A stretch of 64,000 nt of DNA from Hyphomicrobiales bacterium (GTDB taxonomy: Bacteria; Pseudomonadota; Alphaproteobacteria; Rhizobiales; Rhizobiaceae). This document shows, piece by piece, positions 1 through 8,163 of this stretch (position 1 is its first letter; every line of letters begins with the position of its first letter). The notes beneath the pieces were generated by a model. It was not told the DNA's origin. It made no database searches and saw only the letters and a list, made by a program, of their open reading frames with translations. The stretch is taken from assembly GCA_900471925.1 (NCBI GenBank), contig UCGV01000034.1:51214-115213 (forward strand), given 5' to 3'. The translations under genes were made by a program, and so were the position numbers.

Positions 1-36
1 GCGGCCCGCATTGGACCATGTCCATTCGCTTTCATC

Positions 37-480
37 TCAGACCCCTCCCCGGACCAGGCGGTTGACCCGCGCCCCAAGGATGGAGGCGATGAGCATCAGC
101 AGGAATGTCGCCGCAGACAGGAAGAGGCCCTGCGGCATCACCGATGTCCAGGCGTCACGACTGTGGATGAAGGAATTGAGGATGGCGAGCGCAAGAACCG
201 CAAGCGTGCAGAGCACATAGAGCCAGCCGACGATGCGACCGAGCGCAAGCTGACCACGCAGAGCATCGACCAACCCGGCCAGAAGCGCAAGCGCCCCCAT
301 GACGGCGCCGGCGAAAAGCAGCCAGGCTGAAAAATTGGTCCACATCATCTGCATGGATTGCGAATAGACGATGTCGGTGATCAGCGCGCCCGTGAAGCAG
401 GCAGCCGCAAAATGCAGAGGAAGAGTGCGCAGGCATGATTTTGAAGGGCGGATGACGATGGGCGGAGAGACATAGGTCAT
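37..480 (-). CDS. DUF2231-type four-helix membrane protein
   Basis: Integral membrane protein of 147 residues, of the DUF2231 kind; its biochemical role is unknown. Four hydrophobic segments can be read at about residues 22-40, 48-70, 82-103 and 117-138, followed by a short basic tail. The ATG at 480 has GGAG about 12 bases upstream. Forty bases further up is a near match to the EcfG stress promoter (521-545), which fits the stress-type genes that follow. The family call comes from the hydrophobicity pattern and remembered similarity, so it is moderate; that it is a real membrane-protein gene is fairly certain. Confidence 0.7.
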   Translation of the reverse strand: MTYVSPPIVIRPSKSCLRTLPLHFAAACFTGALITDIVYSQSMQMMWTNFSAWLLFAGAVMGALALLAGLVDALRGQLALGRIVGWLYVLCTLAVLALAILNSFIHSRDAWTSVMPQGLFLSAATFLLMLIASILGARVNRLVRGGV

Positions 481-520
481 GAGGCGGGCTCCGAAGCCAG
501 AGTATCGAAGACCTCAGCAA

Positions 521-545
521 AACACCTTTCGACCCCTATTGTTCC
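521..545 (-). promoter_or_regulatory. Possible EcfG (general stress) promoter, imperfect
   Basis: On the minus strand this reads GGAAC, 16 bases, then TGTT, about 40 bases upstream of the DUF2231 gene start. The known alphaproteobacterial EcfG/RpoE4 consensus is GGAAC-N16/17-CGTT, so the -35 is perfect and the -10 has one mismatch. It is weaker than the two perfect matches near 7.3 kb. Confidence 0.4.
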
Positions 546-773
546 CGTCGCACAGTCCAGAGCAAACCCGCAGAGACTGCACGGCACACACGTCCAATCC
601 CGGAAGGACCCGCATCACTGGGGCCTTGCGACAGGTCATGCATGCCGCACGCCTCCGCGGCACTTGATGTATCGCAACCGAACAGGCCTGCCTTGACTGC
701 GATGTCGCTCCACGCCATCGGAATAGAACTTGCATATTTACTAATTTAGCAAAGTCATCTGGAGCAAAGTGCC

Positions 774-1097
774 ATGAGCTCATACGCTTCGTATCGATTC
801 CGCGCAGTGCGACTGCTGATGAATGGTCCAAAAAACTACAGGATCGTCCGATCTGTTTCTGATGCTGCCGAAGTGCTGGTTGCCGATTGGCCGTCCGATG
901 ATGGTGAAGAATATCTAGGCGCTCTGGTCGCATGCCTGGACGCCCTTCGGGAAACACTCCCGGCAATCGCTGTCAGGGAAGCGCTCATCCGCGCAGCTGA
1001 TGAGGTGCGTATTCCTCATATGTCCTTGGTTGACACGTTGAACACAGACCTGATTGCCGCGGACAGTTCAAAGCAATCCATGGCGATATTCCTGTGA
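774..1097 (+). CDS. DUF982-family small protein
   Basis: Small soluble protein of 107 residues resembling DUF982, a domain found almost only in Rhizobiales and often in many copies per genome; no function is established. The core pattern is visible: a short beta-like start (FRAVRLL), then an aliphatic stretch ending in VADWPSDDGEEY, then an amphipathic helix with CLDAL, and a last helix with VREALIRAADE. The ATG at 774 has a GGAG 11 bases upstream. It stands alone, divergent from the DUF2231 gene and convergent with corA. Probably a stress-associated accessory protein, but that is inference. Confidence 0.7.
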   Translation: MSSYASYRFRAVRLLMNGPKNYRIVRSVSDAAEVLVADWPSDDGEEYLGALVACLDALRETLPAIAVREALIRAADEVRIPHMSLVDTLNTDLIAADSSKQSMAIFL

Positions 1098-1181
1098 TCG
1101 GATGCTCGGCGGCGTGATGGCGTCACTGAAAAGATGGTTCGAAATCGATCTATAGGCCGGTGAAGATGCAACGTCGTTCGC

Positions 1182-2159
1182 TCAAAACCACCCTTTGCGC
1201 CAGAACCAAAGCAAGGGTGCAACTGCACTCAGGATGATGATCCCCCATGCGAAGGGATATCCCCAGGTCCAGCTCAGTTCGGGCATGAACTTGAAGTTCA
1301 TTCCCCATATACCGGCCATCAAGGTGGGCGGAACACCGACGACAGACGCGATTGTCAGCACCTTGAAGATGTCGTTCTGTTCGATGGTGATGAAGCCCAG
1401 AACGGCGTCCAGCAGGAACTGTGTCTTGTCGGAAAGGTGCGTCTCGTAGTCGCTCAGCGAGGCAACATCTTTCGTCACCGCGTGGAGCTGGGTTCGGAAT
1501 TCGTCCGACAGCATGTCGTGACACACATCCAGCGTAAACGAGGCCATCCTGCCGACACCCAGGAGCACATCTCTGGCCTTTGAGGATCGGTCTCCGAGCG
1601 CGCCGACCTTGGACAGCGCCCGGCGGAGCGTGAAATTGGAGCTGCGCGAAGATGCAGAGCCTTTGAGATTACCCTTGAAGACTGTCTTGGACACCTCGTC
1701 GACGGCAGTGGCGAGATGCTCCAGCACGTCTGCGCCGCGGTCTACGATCGCCTCGAGCAGAGCCACAAAAACCCCCATGCCGCTGGCCAGGGTTTCGTCG
1801 TGTGTCAGCCGCTCTGCAACGGCATCGAACGTGGGAAGATTTTCATAGCGAACCGTTATCAAAAAATCGGGGCCGACAATAAAGCCAGCGGGCGTGAGTT
1901 CGGCGTGCTCGATCGTCGCGTGCCCGATGACCGGCGCGCTGAGATAGAGGTGGTTCCCTGCCTTCGATAGCCTGCTCGACGCTTCGATCTCGCTCAGAGC
2001 CTCACGTGTCGGCACCCTCACCTTGGCCCGGCGTTTGACGAACTCAATCTCCTCCTCGTCGGGATTGAGCAAGTCTATCCAGATCACATGACCCGGCAAA
2101 TCCTCATCGGCTCCCCCCGATCTGACGGTGCCTTCGGTGTCGCGGTATATTTTGAGCAA
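1182..2159 (-). CDS. corA: CorA-type magnesium/divalent metal transporter
   Basis: CorA family channel (325 residues) that would carry Mg2+ (or Co2+/Ni2+/Zn2+) across the inner membrane as a homopentamer. The N-terminal two-thirds is the soluble, alpha-rich cytoplasmic domain. The C-terminus has the two family helices: the first ends with the selectivity signature GMN (GIWGMNFKFMPEL), followed by a loop with acidic and aromatic residues, then a second helix (WGIIILSAVAPLLWFW) and a basic tail. The start is TTG at 2159, supported by AGGAG seven bases upstream; no ATG in frame fits as well. An 18-base perfect palindrome sits 36 bases upstream (2195-2212) and may regulate it. Confidence 0.9.
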   Translation of the reverse strand: MLKIYRDTEGTVRSGGADEDLPGHVIWIDLLNPDEEEIEFVKRRAKVRVPTREALSEIEASSRLSKAGNHLYLSAPVIGHATIEHAELTPAGFIVGPDFLITVRYENLPTFDAVAERLTHDETLASGMGVFVALLEAIVDRGADVLEHLATAVDEVSKTVFKGNLKGSASSRSSNFTLRRALSKVGALGDRSSKARDVLLGVGRMASFTLDVCHDMLSDEFRTQLHAVTKDVASLSDYETHLSDKTQFLLDAVLGFITIEQNDIFKVLTIASVVGVPPTLMAGIWGMNFKFMPELSWTWGYPFAWGIIILSAVAPLLWFWRKGWF

Positions 2160-2194
2160 ACGGGGCTCCTGGAAACTCGGGATGGGCGGGTTTT

Positions 2195-2212
2195 AAGGAC
2201 TGGCCAGTCCTT
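2195..2212. promoter_or_regulatory. 18-bp perfect palindrome in the corA leader
   Basis: AAGGACTGG followed directly by CCAGTCCTT, a perfect inverted repeat with no spacer, 36 bases upstream of the corA TTG codon. It could be an operator for a dimeric repressor or activator, or a hairpin in the 5' leader. No T-tract typical of a terminator follows on either strand. Confidence 0.5.
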
Positions 2213-2515
2213 TGCGCGAGATACGATCAGACCATTTCACCCGTCTACGACATTCTTGAGGCCTGCGTCGCATGCGGGCTCACCTAGATGAATGGCCTTC
2301 ACGAACGGATGTCGGCCATCCCTGTCAGCATGGTTCTCCATCACCGGCTCAGGAGGCAACGATCATGCTTTCGGCTTCCCGGCCGTAACCCGGCACCAGC
2401 TCGAAAAGGCCATTGCGGGACGTCCGTCCAAGTCGAGGCGGTCGTCGGACCTTCGTCCGTGTTTACCTCGGTTGCTTGCATCCTATGTGATGCGTCGAGG
2501 AAGAAAGGATGGACC

Positions 2516-2635
2516 ATGCTCTGGTGGCTATTATACGCTTACTTGGCCTTGCAGGCCGCAATGATAGGCGGACTGCTGCTCTTGCTCTTGATGGGCAGAC
2601 TGAAAGCGACGAAAACGACCGCTCCAGACAGATGA
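2516..2635 (+). CDS. Small single-pass membrane protein (39 aa)
   Basis: A 39-residue ORF starting MLWWLLYAYLALQAA and ending in a hydrophilic KATKTTAPDR tail, with a single hydrophobic segment at about residues 2-26 containing a GG-LLLLLLM run. A good Shine-Dalgarno (AAGAAAGGA) lies 6-7 bases before the ATG. The topology suggests an N-in or N-out single-span peptide. No family recognised; it lies in an otherwise gene-free stretch after corA. Confidence 0.45.
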   Translation: MLWWLLYAYLALQAAMIGGLLLLLLMGRLKATKTTAPDR

Positions 2636-3498
2636 TGATGGATCGCCGATCTCTTTGACATGGCGCGATCGGGCGCGCGTCTCGCCCTTGCGCATCTGTG
2701 GGCGCAGGTGCCCGGATCACAATCGGCACCGGCGTGACGGGCCGAACCCTGGGTTCCCGCTGCTGGAGGCTGTTACAACCGATCCTCCTACAACTGGCTG
2801 GTATCGTTCAAAGACCTGCGACGTGGATATCCCGGACTGATATTTTCAGTTCGCTCTCCGGCTCAAAACGCCTGATCGGAGCACGTCGGTGACGAGTTGG
2901 ACCTGTCCTCTGTCCCCTGAAAAGCCGCCTGCATCCCACGCGGTTGCTTCTCATGTTCTGCGGACGTGAACACGAATGCGAGACTATTTTCCAGGTAACC
3001 AGCTGAAGGTGCGATGTCGGCGCCCGACAAGGTTTTCTGGAATACTACTTTTGGAGAAATAGCCATATCGGGACTGTCGCATATAGGCTCGTGATGCAGC
3101 ATCAAACATCGGGGCCCGCCGTGTCTTGCGTTTTGGCGGGCCCAATTCTGCTTCGGCAACCCACGCGCAACGGTTAATGTCTCCGGCATTGCCGTTGGTC
3201 GATCCTTTCGCGGGCATGTTGTCGTGAGACCCACTTCAACGCCACCAGCTTTGCGACAAACCCAAGCTTGACCTTCCGCGCAACATTCAAGGATTGCGTG
3301 AGCGGCGGTCTGCGATGAAAGAACCCTCGGAAAAAAACATTCGTCAATGTCGGGAACGGATCTGCTCGTGCGTCTATTACAGGTGAAACCAGAGAAAGCC
3401 ATCTCGCGCGCTCGCCTATCTCGAAAGAGAGGCAACGCAATCGCCGACAGGCGGATCGGACCGCGAGAGAGGGCGGGAATGATCAAGGGAGCTAGCAG
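2636..3498. other. Stretch without recognisable gene
   Basis: About 860 bases between the small membrane ORF and the DUF899 gene. Short ORFs exist in several frames, but none shows a ribosome-binding site together with protein-like composition. No repeats, transposon ends or RNA genes were recognised. Confidence 0.5.
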
Positions 3499-4203
3499 AT
3501 GGACCAGAGCGAGTTGAGACCGGCAAAAGAGCTGGCGGAGAAGCGCGCAAGCAGATTCACCAACGAAACCCCGCATTACGCCGAGGCAAGGAAGGCCCTG
3601 TTGGCCGAGGAGATCGAAGTCCGGCGACATCTGACCAGACTTGCCGAGCAGCGCCGACACCTGCCTCCGGGCCCGGTCATCGACAAGGAATATCGCTTCA
3701 AGGATGAGAGCGGCGACGAAGTTGGCCTCGCCGACCTCTTCGGGGACCATGACACGCTTGTCACGTATTTCTGGATGTTCGGCCCGCAGCGCGAACGACC
3801 CTGCCCCATGTGCACGAACTTCCTTGGAGGCGCGAACGGCAACGGCGCCGACATCAAGCAGCGGGTCGCGTTCAAGATCATCGGTCGCAGCCCCGTGGAT
3901 CGGCAGCGCGCCTTCGCCATCGAACGCGGCTGGCGCGACCTCGATTTCGTACAAACGGTTGGAGACGACTATGCCCGTGACCTCGGCCTTCTCGACGGCA
4001 AGGGCTACGAATATCCGGGGCTTACAGTCTACCAGAAAGACGGGAACGACGTTCGCGTCTTCTACAATGCCGAGATGCCTGCCGAAGCGGCGGATCCCGG
4101 CCAGGACCCAAGGGGTGCCGTCGATGTCGCACCGCTTTGGAACATTCTGGACATGACGCCGGACGGCCGCGGGACTGACTGGTACCCGAAGCTCAATTAT
4201 TGA
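3499..4203 (+). CDS. DUF899-family thioredoxin-like protein
   Basis: A 234-residue cytoplasmic protein of the DUF899 family, which adopts a thioredoxin-like fold but whose reaction is unknown. The N-terminus carries the usual helical leader with RxLLAEEIEVRR, then the family signature LADLFGDHDTLVTYFWMFG, followed by a CPMC dithiol at the position of a thioredoxin active site, and the C-terminal WNILDMTPDGRG. Length is normal for the family. The ATG at 3499 has GGGAGC upstream. The CxxC supports a redox role, but family members are also annotated as dithiol-disulfide isomerases only by analogy. No operon partner on the same strand. Confidence 0.85.
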   Translation: MDQSELRPAKELAEKRASRFTNETPHYAEARKALLAEEIEVRRHLTRLAEQRRHLPPGPVIDKEYRFKDESGDEVGLADLFGDHDTLVTYFWMFGPQRERPCPMCTNFLGGANGNGADIKQRVAFKIIGRSPVDRQRAFAIERGWRDLDFVQTVGDDYARDLGLLDGKGYEYPGLTVYQKDGNDVRVFYNAEMPAEAADPGQDPRGAVDVAPLWNILDMTPDGRGTDWYPKLNY

Positions 4204-4504
4204 CTTCGTTCGCCGTAATTCTCGGCGATGATCGTCCTGCGATTGCGATCCGCGATATCGATCTCGCTCTTGGCACGCAGCCAGGGACATCGCAGCGTTG
4301 TAACCGAAGCAACCTCGAAGGATGATCTGCCGTTCGCGCGTACCACGGCGGCAATGCGCACGATACATGAGCGGCATTGGGCCCGGACCAAGGCCCGATC
4401 GGGCATGGTACCTACGTCTGAGGGTCTTGCAATTTCGCGACCAGGGGCCAATCTGATGCATGCCTTTGATTGGATACCCGTCACGACGCACAAGGCATGA
4501 GACA

Positions 4505-4993
4505 ATGGTGATCTCCAAGCGCAATTTCCTGAAAGGCTGCAGCAAGGGCCTTTTTGCCCTGATGACGGCAGTGCCTCTAGGGATCGAGACGACAAGTGCG
4601 TTTATTTCCTTGGCTACAGAGAGCGCCTTCGCAAAGAGTGAAAACGGAAACGGGAATGGTGGGGGGAACGCCAACGGCAACGGCAATGCCGGGGAAAATG
4701 GAAACGGCAATTCCGGTGACAACGGCAACGCGGGTGGCAACGGCAAAGGCAACAGTGGCGGCAACAGTCAATCCAACGGGAGCGGCGCACGTGGCGATGC
4801 CAATATGTCTTCGCCTACAGCTACGCGCGCGACCGAAGGCTCCGACGGTTCGATCGATGTGCAGCATCGAAACGGAATAACGGAGACCCTCCGCGCTGGC
4901 CGCTACATCATGAAGGATGCGAGGGGCCGCACCATCATCAACCGTCGGGCAACCTCGGCCGACAACCAGCGGCTCGCAACGTTCCTCCACTAG
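4505..4993 (+). CDS. Exported Asn/Gly-rich low-complexity protein
   Basis: A 162-residue protein of no recognised family. The N-terminus (VISKRNFLKG, then a hydrophobic segment to about residue 40) resembles a Tat-like or Sec signal. Residues about 42-88 are nearly pure Asn/Gly with a few Lys, Ser and Ala, in NGNG, GGN and NSGGN units, followed by a compact C-terminal domain (SIDVQHRNGITETLRAGRY). The Asn/Gly part could be a flexible surface linker or an extended matrix-like segment. The start at 4505 is chosen because it begins the signal sequence. The stop overlaps the convergent response-regulator stop by four bases. Confidence 0.65.
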   Translation: MVISKRNFLKGCSKGLFALMTAVPLGIETTSAFISLATESAFAKSENGNGNGGGNANGNGNAGENGNGNSGDNGNAGGNGKGNSGGNSQSNGSGARGDANMSSPTATRATEGSDGSIDVQHRNGITETLRAGRYIMKDARGRTIINRRATSADNQRLATFLH

Positions 4994-5613
4994 CGTTTTT
5001 CCCGCCATCGCAGGGCAGCCTCGGTCCGATTTGTCACGCCGAGCTTGATCAGGATCTGGGTCATGTGATGCTTGATCGTTTTTTCCTGAAGATCGAGGCG
5101 CAGCGCGATATGCTTGTTCGAGAGACCTTGTGCCACGAGGTCGACGACCTCTCGCTCCCGCGGCGTAAACGCCTCCTTGTCGGGTGTCTGTCCGCTCAGA
5201 GAATATTCCATGATCTTGGTCGACATTGTGGGGGAGACGTAGCGTGCGCCCTTGAAGACTGTGCGGATCGCGTCGGCGAGACCACGTGAACCGATCCCTT
5301 TGAGGACGTAACCCTTGGCGCCGCGCTGCAGTGAACCGACCAATGTATCGACCTCCTCTGAAGCCGTCAGCATAAGGATCCTAGTTTGCGGACTCACGGA
5401 GAGGATTTTGTCGATCACCGACAACCCCTCGCCGGGCATGGAAACGTCAAGAAGCAACACGTCCGGATGGGCGTTGGCGGCAATCGCAGCTGCATCATCG
5501 CTATTGGCCCCTTCCCCAACAACGAGGAAGTCGCTGATCTCCGAAAGACTGCGGGTCACGCCCTCGCGAAACAGCGGATGGTCGTCCACGACTGCGACAG
5601 TGATGGATGTCAC
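4990..5613 (-). CDS. NarL/FixJ-type response regulator
   Basis: Two-domain transcriptional regulator of 207 residues. The receiver has the acidic pair DD at 10-11, the phospho-acceptor Asp at about 56 (LLLDVSMP) and the conserved Lys near 105 (GYVLKG). The LuxR-type DNA-binding helix-turn-helix is at about 148-205 (FTPREREVVDLVAQGLSNK, then TIKHHMTQILIKLGV). It follows the histidine kinase with a one-base gap, so the two form a translationally linked pair. The upstream EcfG-type promoter (7273-7298) suggests stress induction of the pair. Target genes are unknown; neighbouring DUF1236 and Gly-rich genes are candidates. Confidence 0.92.
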   Translation of the reverse strand: MTSITVAVVDDHPLFREGVTRSLSEISDFLVVGEGANSDDAAAIAANAHPDVLLLDVSMPGEGLSVIDKILSVSPQTRILMLTASEEVDTLVGSLQRGAKGYVLKGIGSRGLADAIRTVFKGARYVSPTMSTKIMEYSLSGQTPDKEAFTPREREVVDLVAQGLSNKHIALRLDLQEKTIKHHMTQILIKLGVTNRTEAALRWREKR

Positions 5614-5614
5614 G

Positions 5615-7033
5615 TCATTCCTCCTCTTCCATCGGCACGAAGGACATGGTCACAATCGTCCCGCCCTCGCCTGTTTTTATGTCGAACTCGCCGCCCAGGC
5701 TGTCGATGCGCTCTCTCAGACCCACAAGGCCGAGGCTTGCCGGCCTCACCTGGTTCGGATCGAAGCCCTCGCCACGGTCGCTGACCTCAATGCGGACATT
5801 CCGATCGCGTGAAGCTGCCCTGACGGTCTGTTCGACGCCGCGTCCGTGGCGATAGGCGTTGTTGAGCGCCTCCTGCACGAAACGATAGATGCAAATCTTC
5901 ACAGCCGCGGCGAGTTCCTGACCATCCTCGTCAATTTTCATATCGACATGGGTACCGGTCTTCTGCTGATGTGCCTCGACAACGCGCTTGACGATGTCGG
6001 TCATCGACGCCTTCTCGATTTGCGGCAGGATAAGCCCCTTGCAAATATCCCGGATCTCTTTCATCGCCTCAGCGAGGCTCGAACGGATCCAGGCGAGCTC
6101 CTTCTGACGCGTCTCCGGCATCGTGGTGGCATCAACGAGCAGATTGCTGTCAAGACGCAACGACGCATAGGCAATGTGCTGTGCAGGGCCATCGTGCAGG
6201 TCGGCGCCAATGCTGCGCAGATAGGTCTCGTTCAAGGCCGCGGCGCGCTGCGACGACAGTCGCAGCCTGCGCTGCAGGCCGCGGTTTTCGGCAAGAAGTG
6301 CAGAAAGTTCATCTACTCTGGCCCTGAGCGCCTCGCGCTGGACCTCGATCGTATGGCTGCCCCGAAAGACCAGAATAGAAAGAACCAGAAAGAAGATGGC
6401 GGTGAGGCCGGCTACCGAAAGCCAGCTCCAGAACCTTGTCGATGCAAGGCTGTCTTCCAGCCCTTCCGCGGTCTCATAGAATTCAAGTACGGCCACAGCT
6501 TCTCCCGACCATGGCTGCAGGACCGGATTGTAGATTTCCATGAGCGGCTTGCCGAGACGGCGCTCCTCGGCGCTTTCTGGGTCGCTTGCGACTTCATAAC
6601 GCGCCACCAGCGAACCTGCGAATGCCTGTGCGAGCTTGCTGTTTACGGCAAACCGTTTGCCGACCAGTTCCTTCTCATTCGAATAGAGGATCGTACCGTC
6701 GCTGCGCCACAGTTTGAACGACACGAGACGGCGGCCGAGCGCACCCTGTCCAAGCGTCTCATCGAGTGCCTTCGCACTTGCTTCGTCAAGAAGCGATTCC
6801 GTCTGCATGTCCGGAAGCAAGGGAGCAACGACGCTGTCGACGTAAAGTGCGGTCGCCGCACCCGAGTTATGGATGACGGCATTCTCGATGAGACGGGTGA
6901 CGATCAACCCGACAACAAACATCGCGGCAAGAGAGACGAGACCTCCCATGATGAAGAACTGGGAGGCGAGAGATCGACCGTTCCAGCGGATGAGCCCGTT
7001 CATTTCCAACCTGAGCTGCGACGATCCGTTCAA
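5615..7033 (-). CDS. Membrane sensor histidine kinase, NarX/DegS type (HisKA_3)
   Basis: A 472-residue inner-membrane sensor kinase. Transmembrane segments are at about residues 26-46 and 203-223, enclosing a periplasmic sensor domain of some 155 residues. A coiled coil rich in Arg/Glu/Leu follows (about 228-265), then the HisKA_3 phospho-acceptor His280 in ADLHDGPAQ, and a HATPase_c domain with the N-box FVQEALNNAYRHG and a G-box DRGEGFDP. It should autophosphorylate and pass the phosphate to the adjacent response regulator. No HAMP domain is obvious. A small membrane ORF, apparently interrupted, lies 37 bases upstream on the same strand and may be co-transcribed. Confidence 0.92.
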   Translation of the reverse strand: MNGSSQLRLEMNGLIRWNGRSLASQFFIMGGLVSLAAMFVVGLIVTRLIENAVIHNSGAATALYVDSVVAPLLPDMQTESLLDEASAKALDETLGQGALGRRLVSFKLWRSDGTILYSNEKELVGKRFAVNSKLAQAFAGSLVARYEVASDPESAEERRLGKPLMEIYNPVLQPWSGEAVAVLEFYETAEGLEDSLASTRFWSWLSVAGLTAIFFLVLSILVFRGSHTIEVQREALRARVDELSALLAENRGLQRRLRLSSQRAAALNETYLRSIGADLHDGPAQHIAYASLRLDSNLLVDATTMPETRQKELAWIRSSLAEAMKEIRDICKGLILPQIEKASMTDIVKRVVEAHQQKTGTHVDMKIDEDGQELAAAVKICIYRFVQEALNNAYRHGRGVEQTVRAASRDRNVRIEVSDRGEGFDPNQVRPASLGLVGLRERIDSLGGEFDIKTGEGGTIVTMSFVPMEEEE

Positions 7034-7070
7034 ACTATCGCACTCGCCTGACTTTTCCAGCCTGCGCCCC

Positions 7071-7241
7071 CTACCTGGCCTGGACGACGTCGGCGCCGCG
7101 AAGACTGGCAGTCAACGGATCGGTATCGCCTGACATGGCGGTGCCGAAAACATAGAGCAGGGCGGCAAGAAAGATGATGAGCGCGAGTAAGGACGCGTTC
7201 CATGCGCTTCAAATTTCAGGGGCTTCGTGCGGGTCGTCCAT
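7071..7241 (-). pseudogene. Small membrane-protein ORF with in-frame TGA at codon 11
   Basis: A 57-codon frame opens with ATG at 7241 after a good Shine-Dalgarno (AAGAGGAG) and reads MDDPHEAPEI, then a TGA at 7209-7211. It then continues in the same frame as a clear transmembrane peptide (SAWNASLLALIIFLAALLYV) with a short soluble tail ending at TAG 7071. The consensus EcfG promoter at 7273-7298 sits directly upstream and the histidine kinase follows. The downstream part looks protein-like, so the stop may be a recent nonsense mutation, a sequencing error or a readthrough site. No alternative start of good quality was seen after the TGA. Confidence 0.5.
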
Positions 7242-7272
7242 AGCTGGCAACTCCTCTTGCAATGGAGAGTCG

Positions 7273-7298
7273 AACGGGCGGACGCGACAGTGCGTTCC
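7273..7298 (-). promoter_or_regulatory. Consensus EcfG promoter for the small ORF-kinase-regulator operon
   Basis: Read on the minus strand: GGAAC (7298-7294), 17 bases, CGTT (7276-7273). This exactly matches the EcfG/RpoE4 general-stress promoter consensus known in alphaproteobacteria. It lies about 32 bases upstream of the small ORF start and points into the two-component operon. Confidence 0.75.
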
Positions 7299-7368
7299 AG
7301 AGCCTAGACCTCAGTCGAACCACCGTCAGACCAAAGTCCGAGGCGCGACCGACTGAGGTCCTGCATCC

Positions 7369-7393
7369 GGAACAGCGAAGGTTTCGCCTCGTT
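7369..7393 (+). promoter_or_regulatory. Consensus EcfG promoter for the DUF1236 gene
   Basis: GGAAC at 7369-7373, 16 bases, CGTT at 7390-7393, exactly the general-stress sigma consensus. It is 48 bases upstream of the ATG at 7442 and points toward it. Together with the minus-strand copy about 70 bases away it forms a divergent stress-promoter region. Confidence 0.75.
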
Positions 7394-7441
7394 GGTCTGC
7401 CAGCGGTCAAGAGGGCCGCCATCAAACCAAAGGAGGAAAAA

Positions 7442-7840
7442 ATGCTCTCCAAGATTATCGCAGGTACGGCGATTGCCGCTTCCCTCATGTCGGGTGTGGC
7501 ATTCGCGCAGTCTTCGACCGTCAACGGTGCCGCTGGCGGTGCCGTCACCGGCGCCATTGTCGGCGGTCCGGTCGGTGCAGCGGTCGGCGGCGTGGCAGGC
7601 GCCATCGTCGGCACGGCCATCGATCCGCCGCCGCAGAAGGTCGTCACCTATGTTCGCGAAGCCCCGGCTCCATCCGACCGCGTCGTCGTCAAGGAAAAGG
7701 TCGTTGTCGGCCAGTCCCTGCCGCAGACGGTTGTGGTAACACCTGTTCCGGACAATCCGAAATATTCCTATGCGATCGTCAACGATGAACGTGTCATCGT
7801 CGAGCCCTCCTCACGCAAGGTCATCCAGGTCATCAACTGA
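7442..7840 (+). CDS. Secreted DUF1236-domain protein
   Basis: A 132-residue exported protein. A Sec signal peptide runs to about residue 22 (MLSKIIAGTAIAASL, cleavage after AFA). Next comes a glycine-zipper segment with GGAVTGAIVGGPVGAAVGG, typical of envelope-associated peptides, then the DUF1236 part with two units of the VVV-E/T type, ending YAIVNDERVIVEPSSRKVI. DUF1236 is common in Rhizobiales and has no known activity. The start is fixed by a very strong AAAGGAGG six bases upstream and by the signal peptide; the longer upstream reading frame would destroy it. A perfect EcfG promoter precedes it and a GC-rich hairpin follows. Confidence 0.85.
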   Translation: MLSKIIAGTAIAASLMSGVAFAQSSTVNGAAGGAVTGAIVGGPVGAAVGGVAGAIVGTAIDPPPQKVVTYVREAPAPSDRVVVKEKVVVGQSLPQTVVVTPVPDNPKYSYAIVNDERVIVEPSSRKVIQVIN

Positions 7841-7849
7841 CCTTGGCAT

Positions 7850-7871
7850 GGACGCGGCCAAGGCCGCGTCC
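7850..7871 (+). terminator. GC-rich hairpin after the DUF1236 gene
   Basis: GGACGCGGCC, AA, GGCCGCGTCC: a perfect 10-bp stem beginning nine bases after the stop codon. The following bases are CCTTCATTC, not a strong T-run, so it may act as a weak intrinsic terminator or an mRNA-stabilising hairpin. Confidence 0.6.
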
Positions 7872-8163
7872 CCTTCATTCAGGCGCGATCACGATCAACT
7901 GACATTGCCACATGAGGCGGCAACAATCGCGTGCCCGAAGCAGATCCAGCGAGATCATTGCCGTTCTCATGCGGTATTGTCGATCCGCGTTGCACCCTTT
8001 GGCAGAAAATCGCCTCCGCTCAGGATGCTCCGACCCCGCCCAAGAAGCGCGCTGCACAATACGGAAATCGATTAGGCAGATGCGTGAGCCCTGACCTTCC
8101 GTCCCGGCATCTTGACAAGTTTGTGACAGCTGGCACCCTGATGGAAAAGCCTAGGAGGCCCGG

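Noticed and set aside
1150..1524. Short minus- and plus-strand frames within corA
   Set aside because: Shadows of the corA reading frame.
2863..4764. 633-codon minus-strand frame antisense to the DUF899 and Asn/Gly-rich genes
   Set aside because: It is a shadow of GC-rich coding DNA, with Pro/Leu-rich start and no ribosome-binding site; the plus-strand genes have recognisable families or a signal peptide.
5846..7051. 401-codon plus-strand frame opposite the histidine kinase
   Set aside because: The minus-strand kinase has all catalytic motifs; the plus frame is a shadow.
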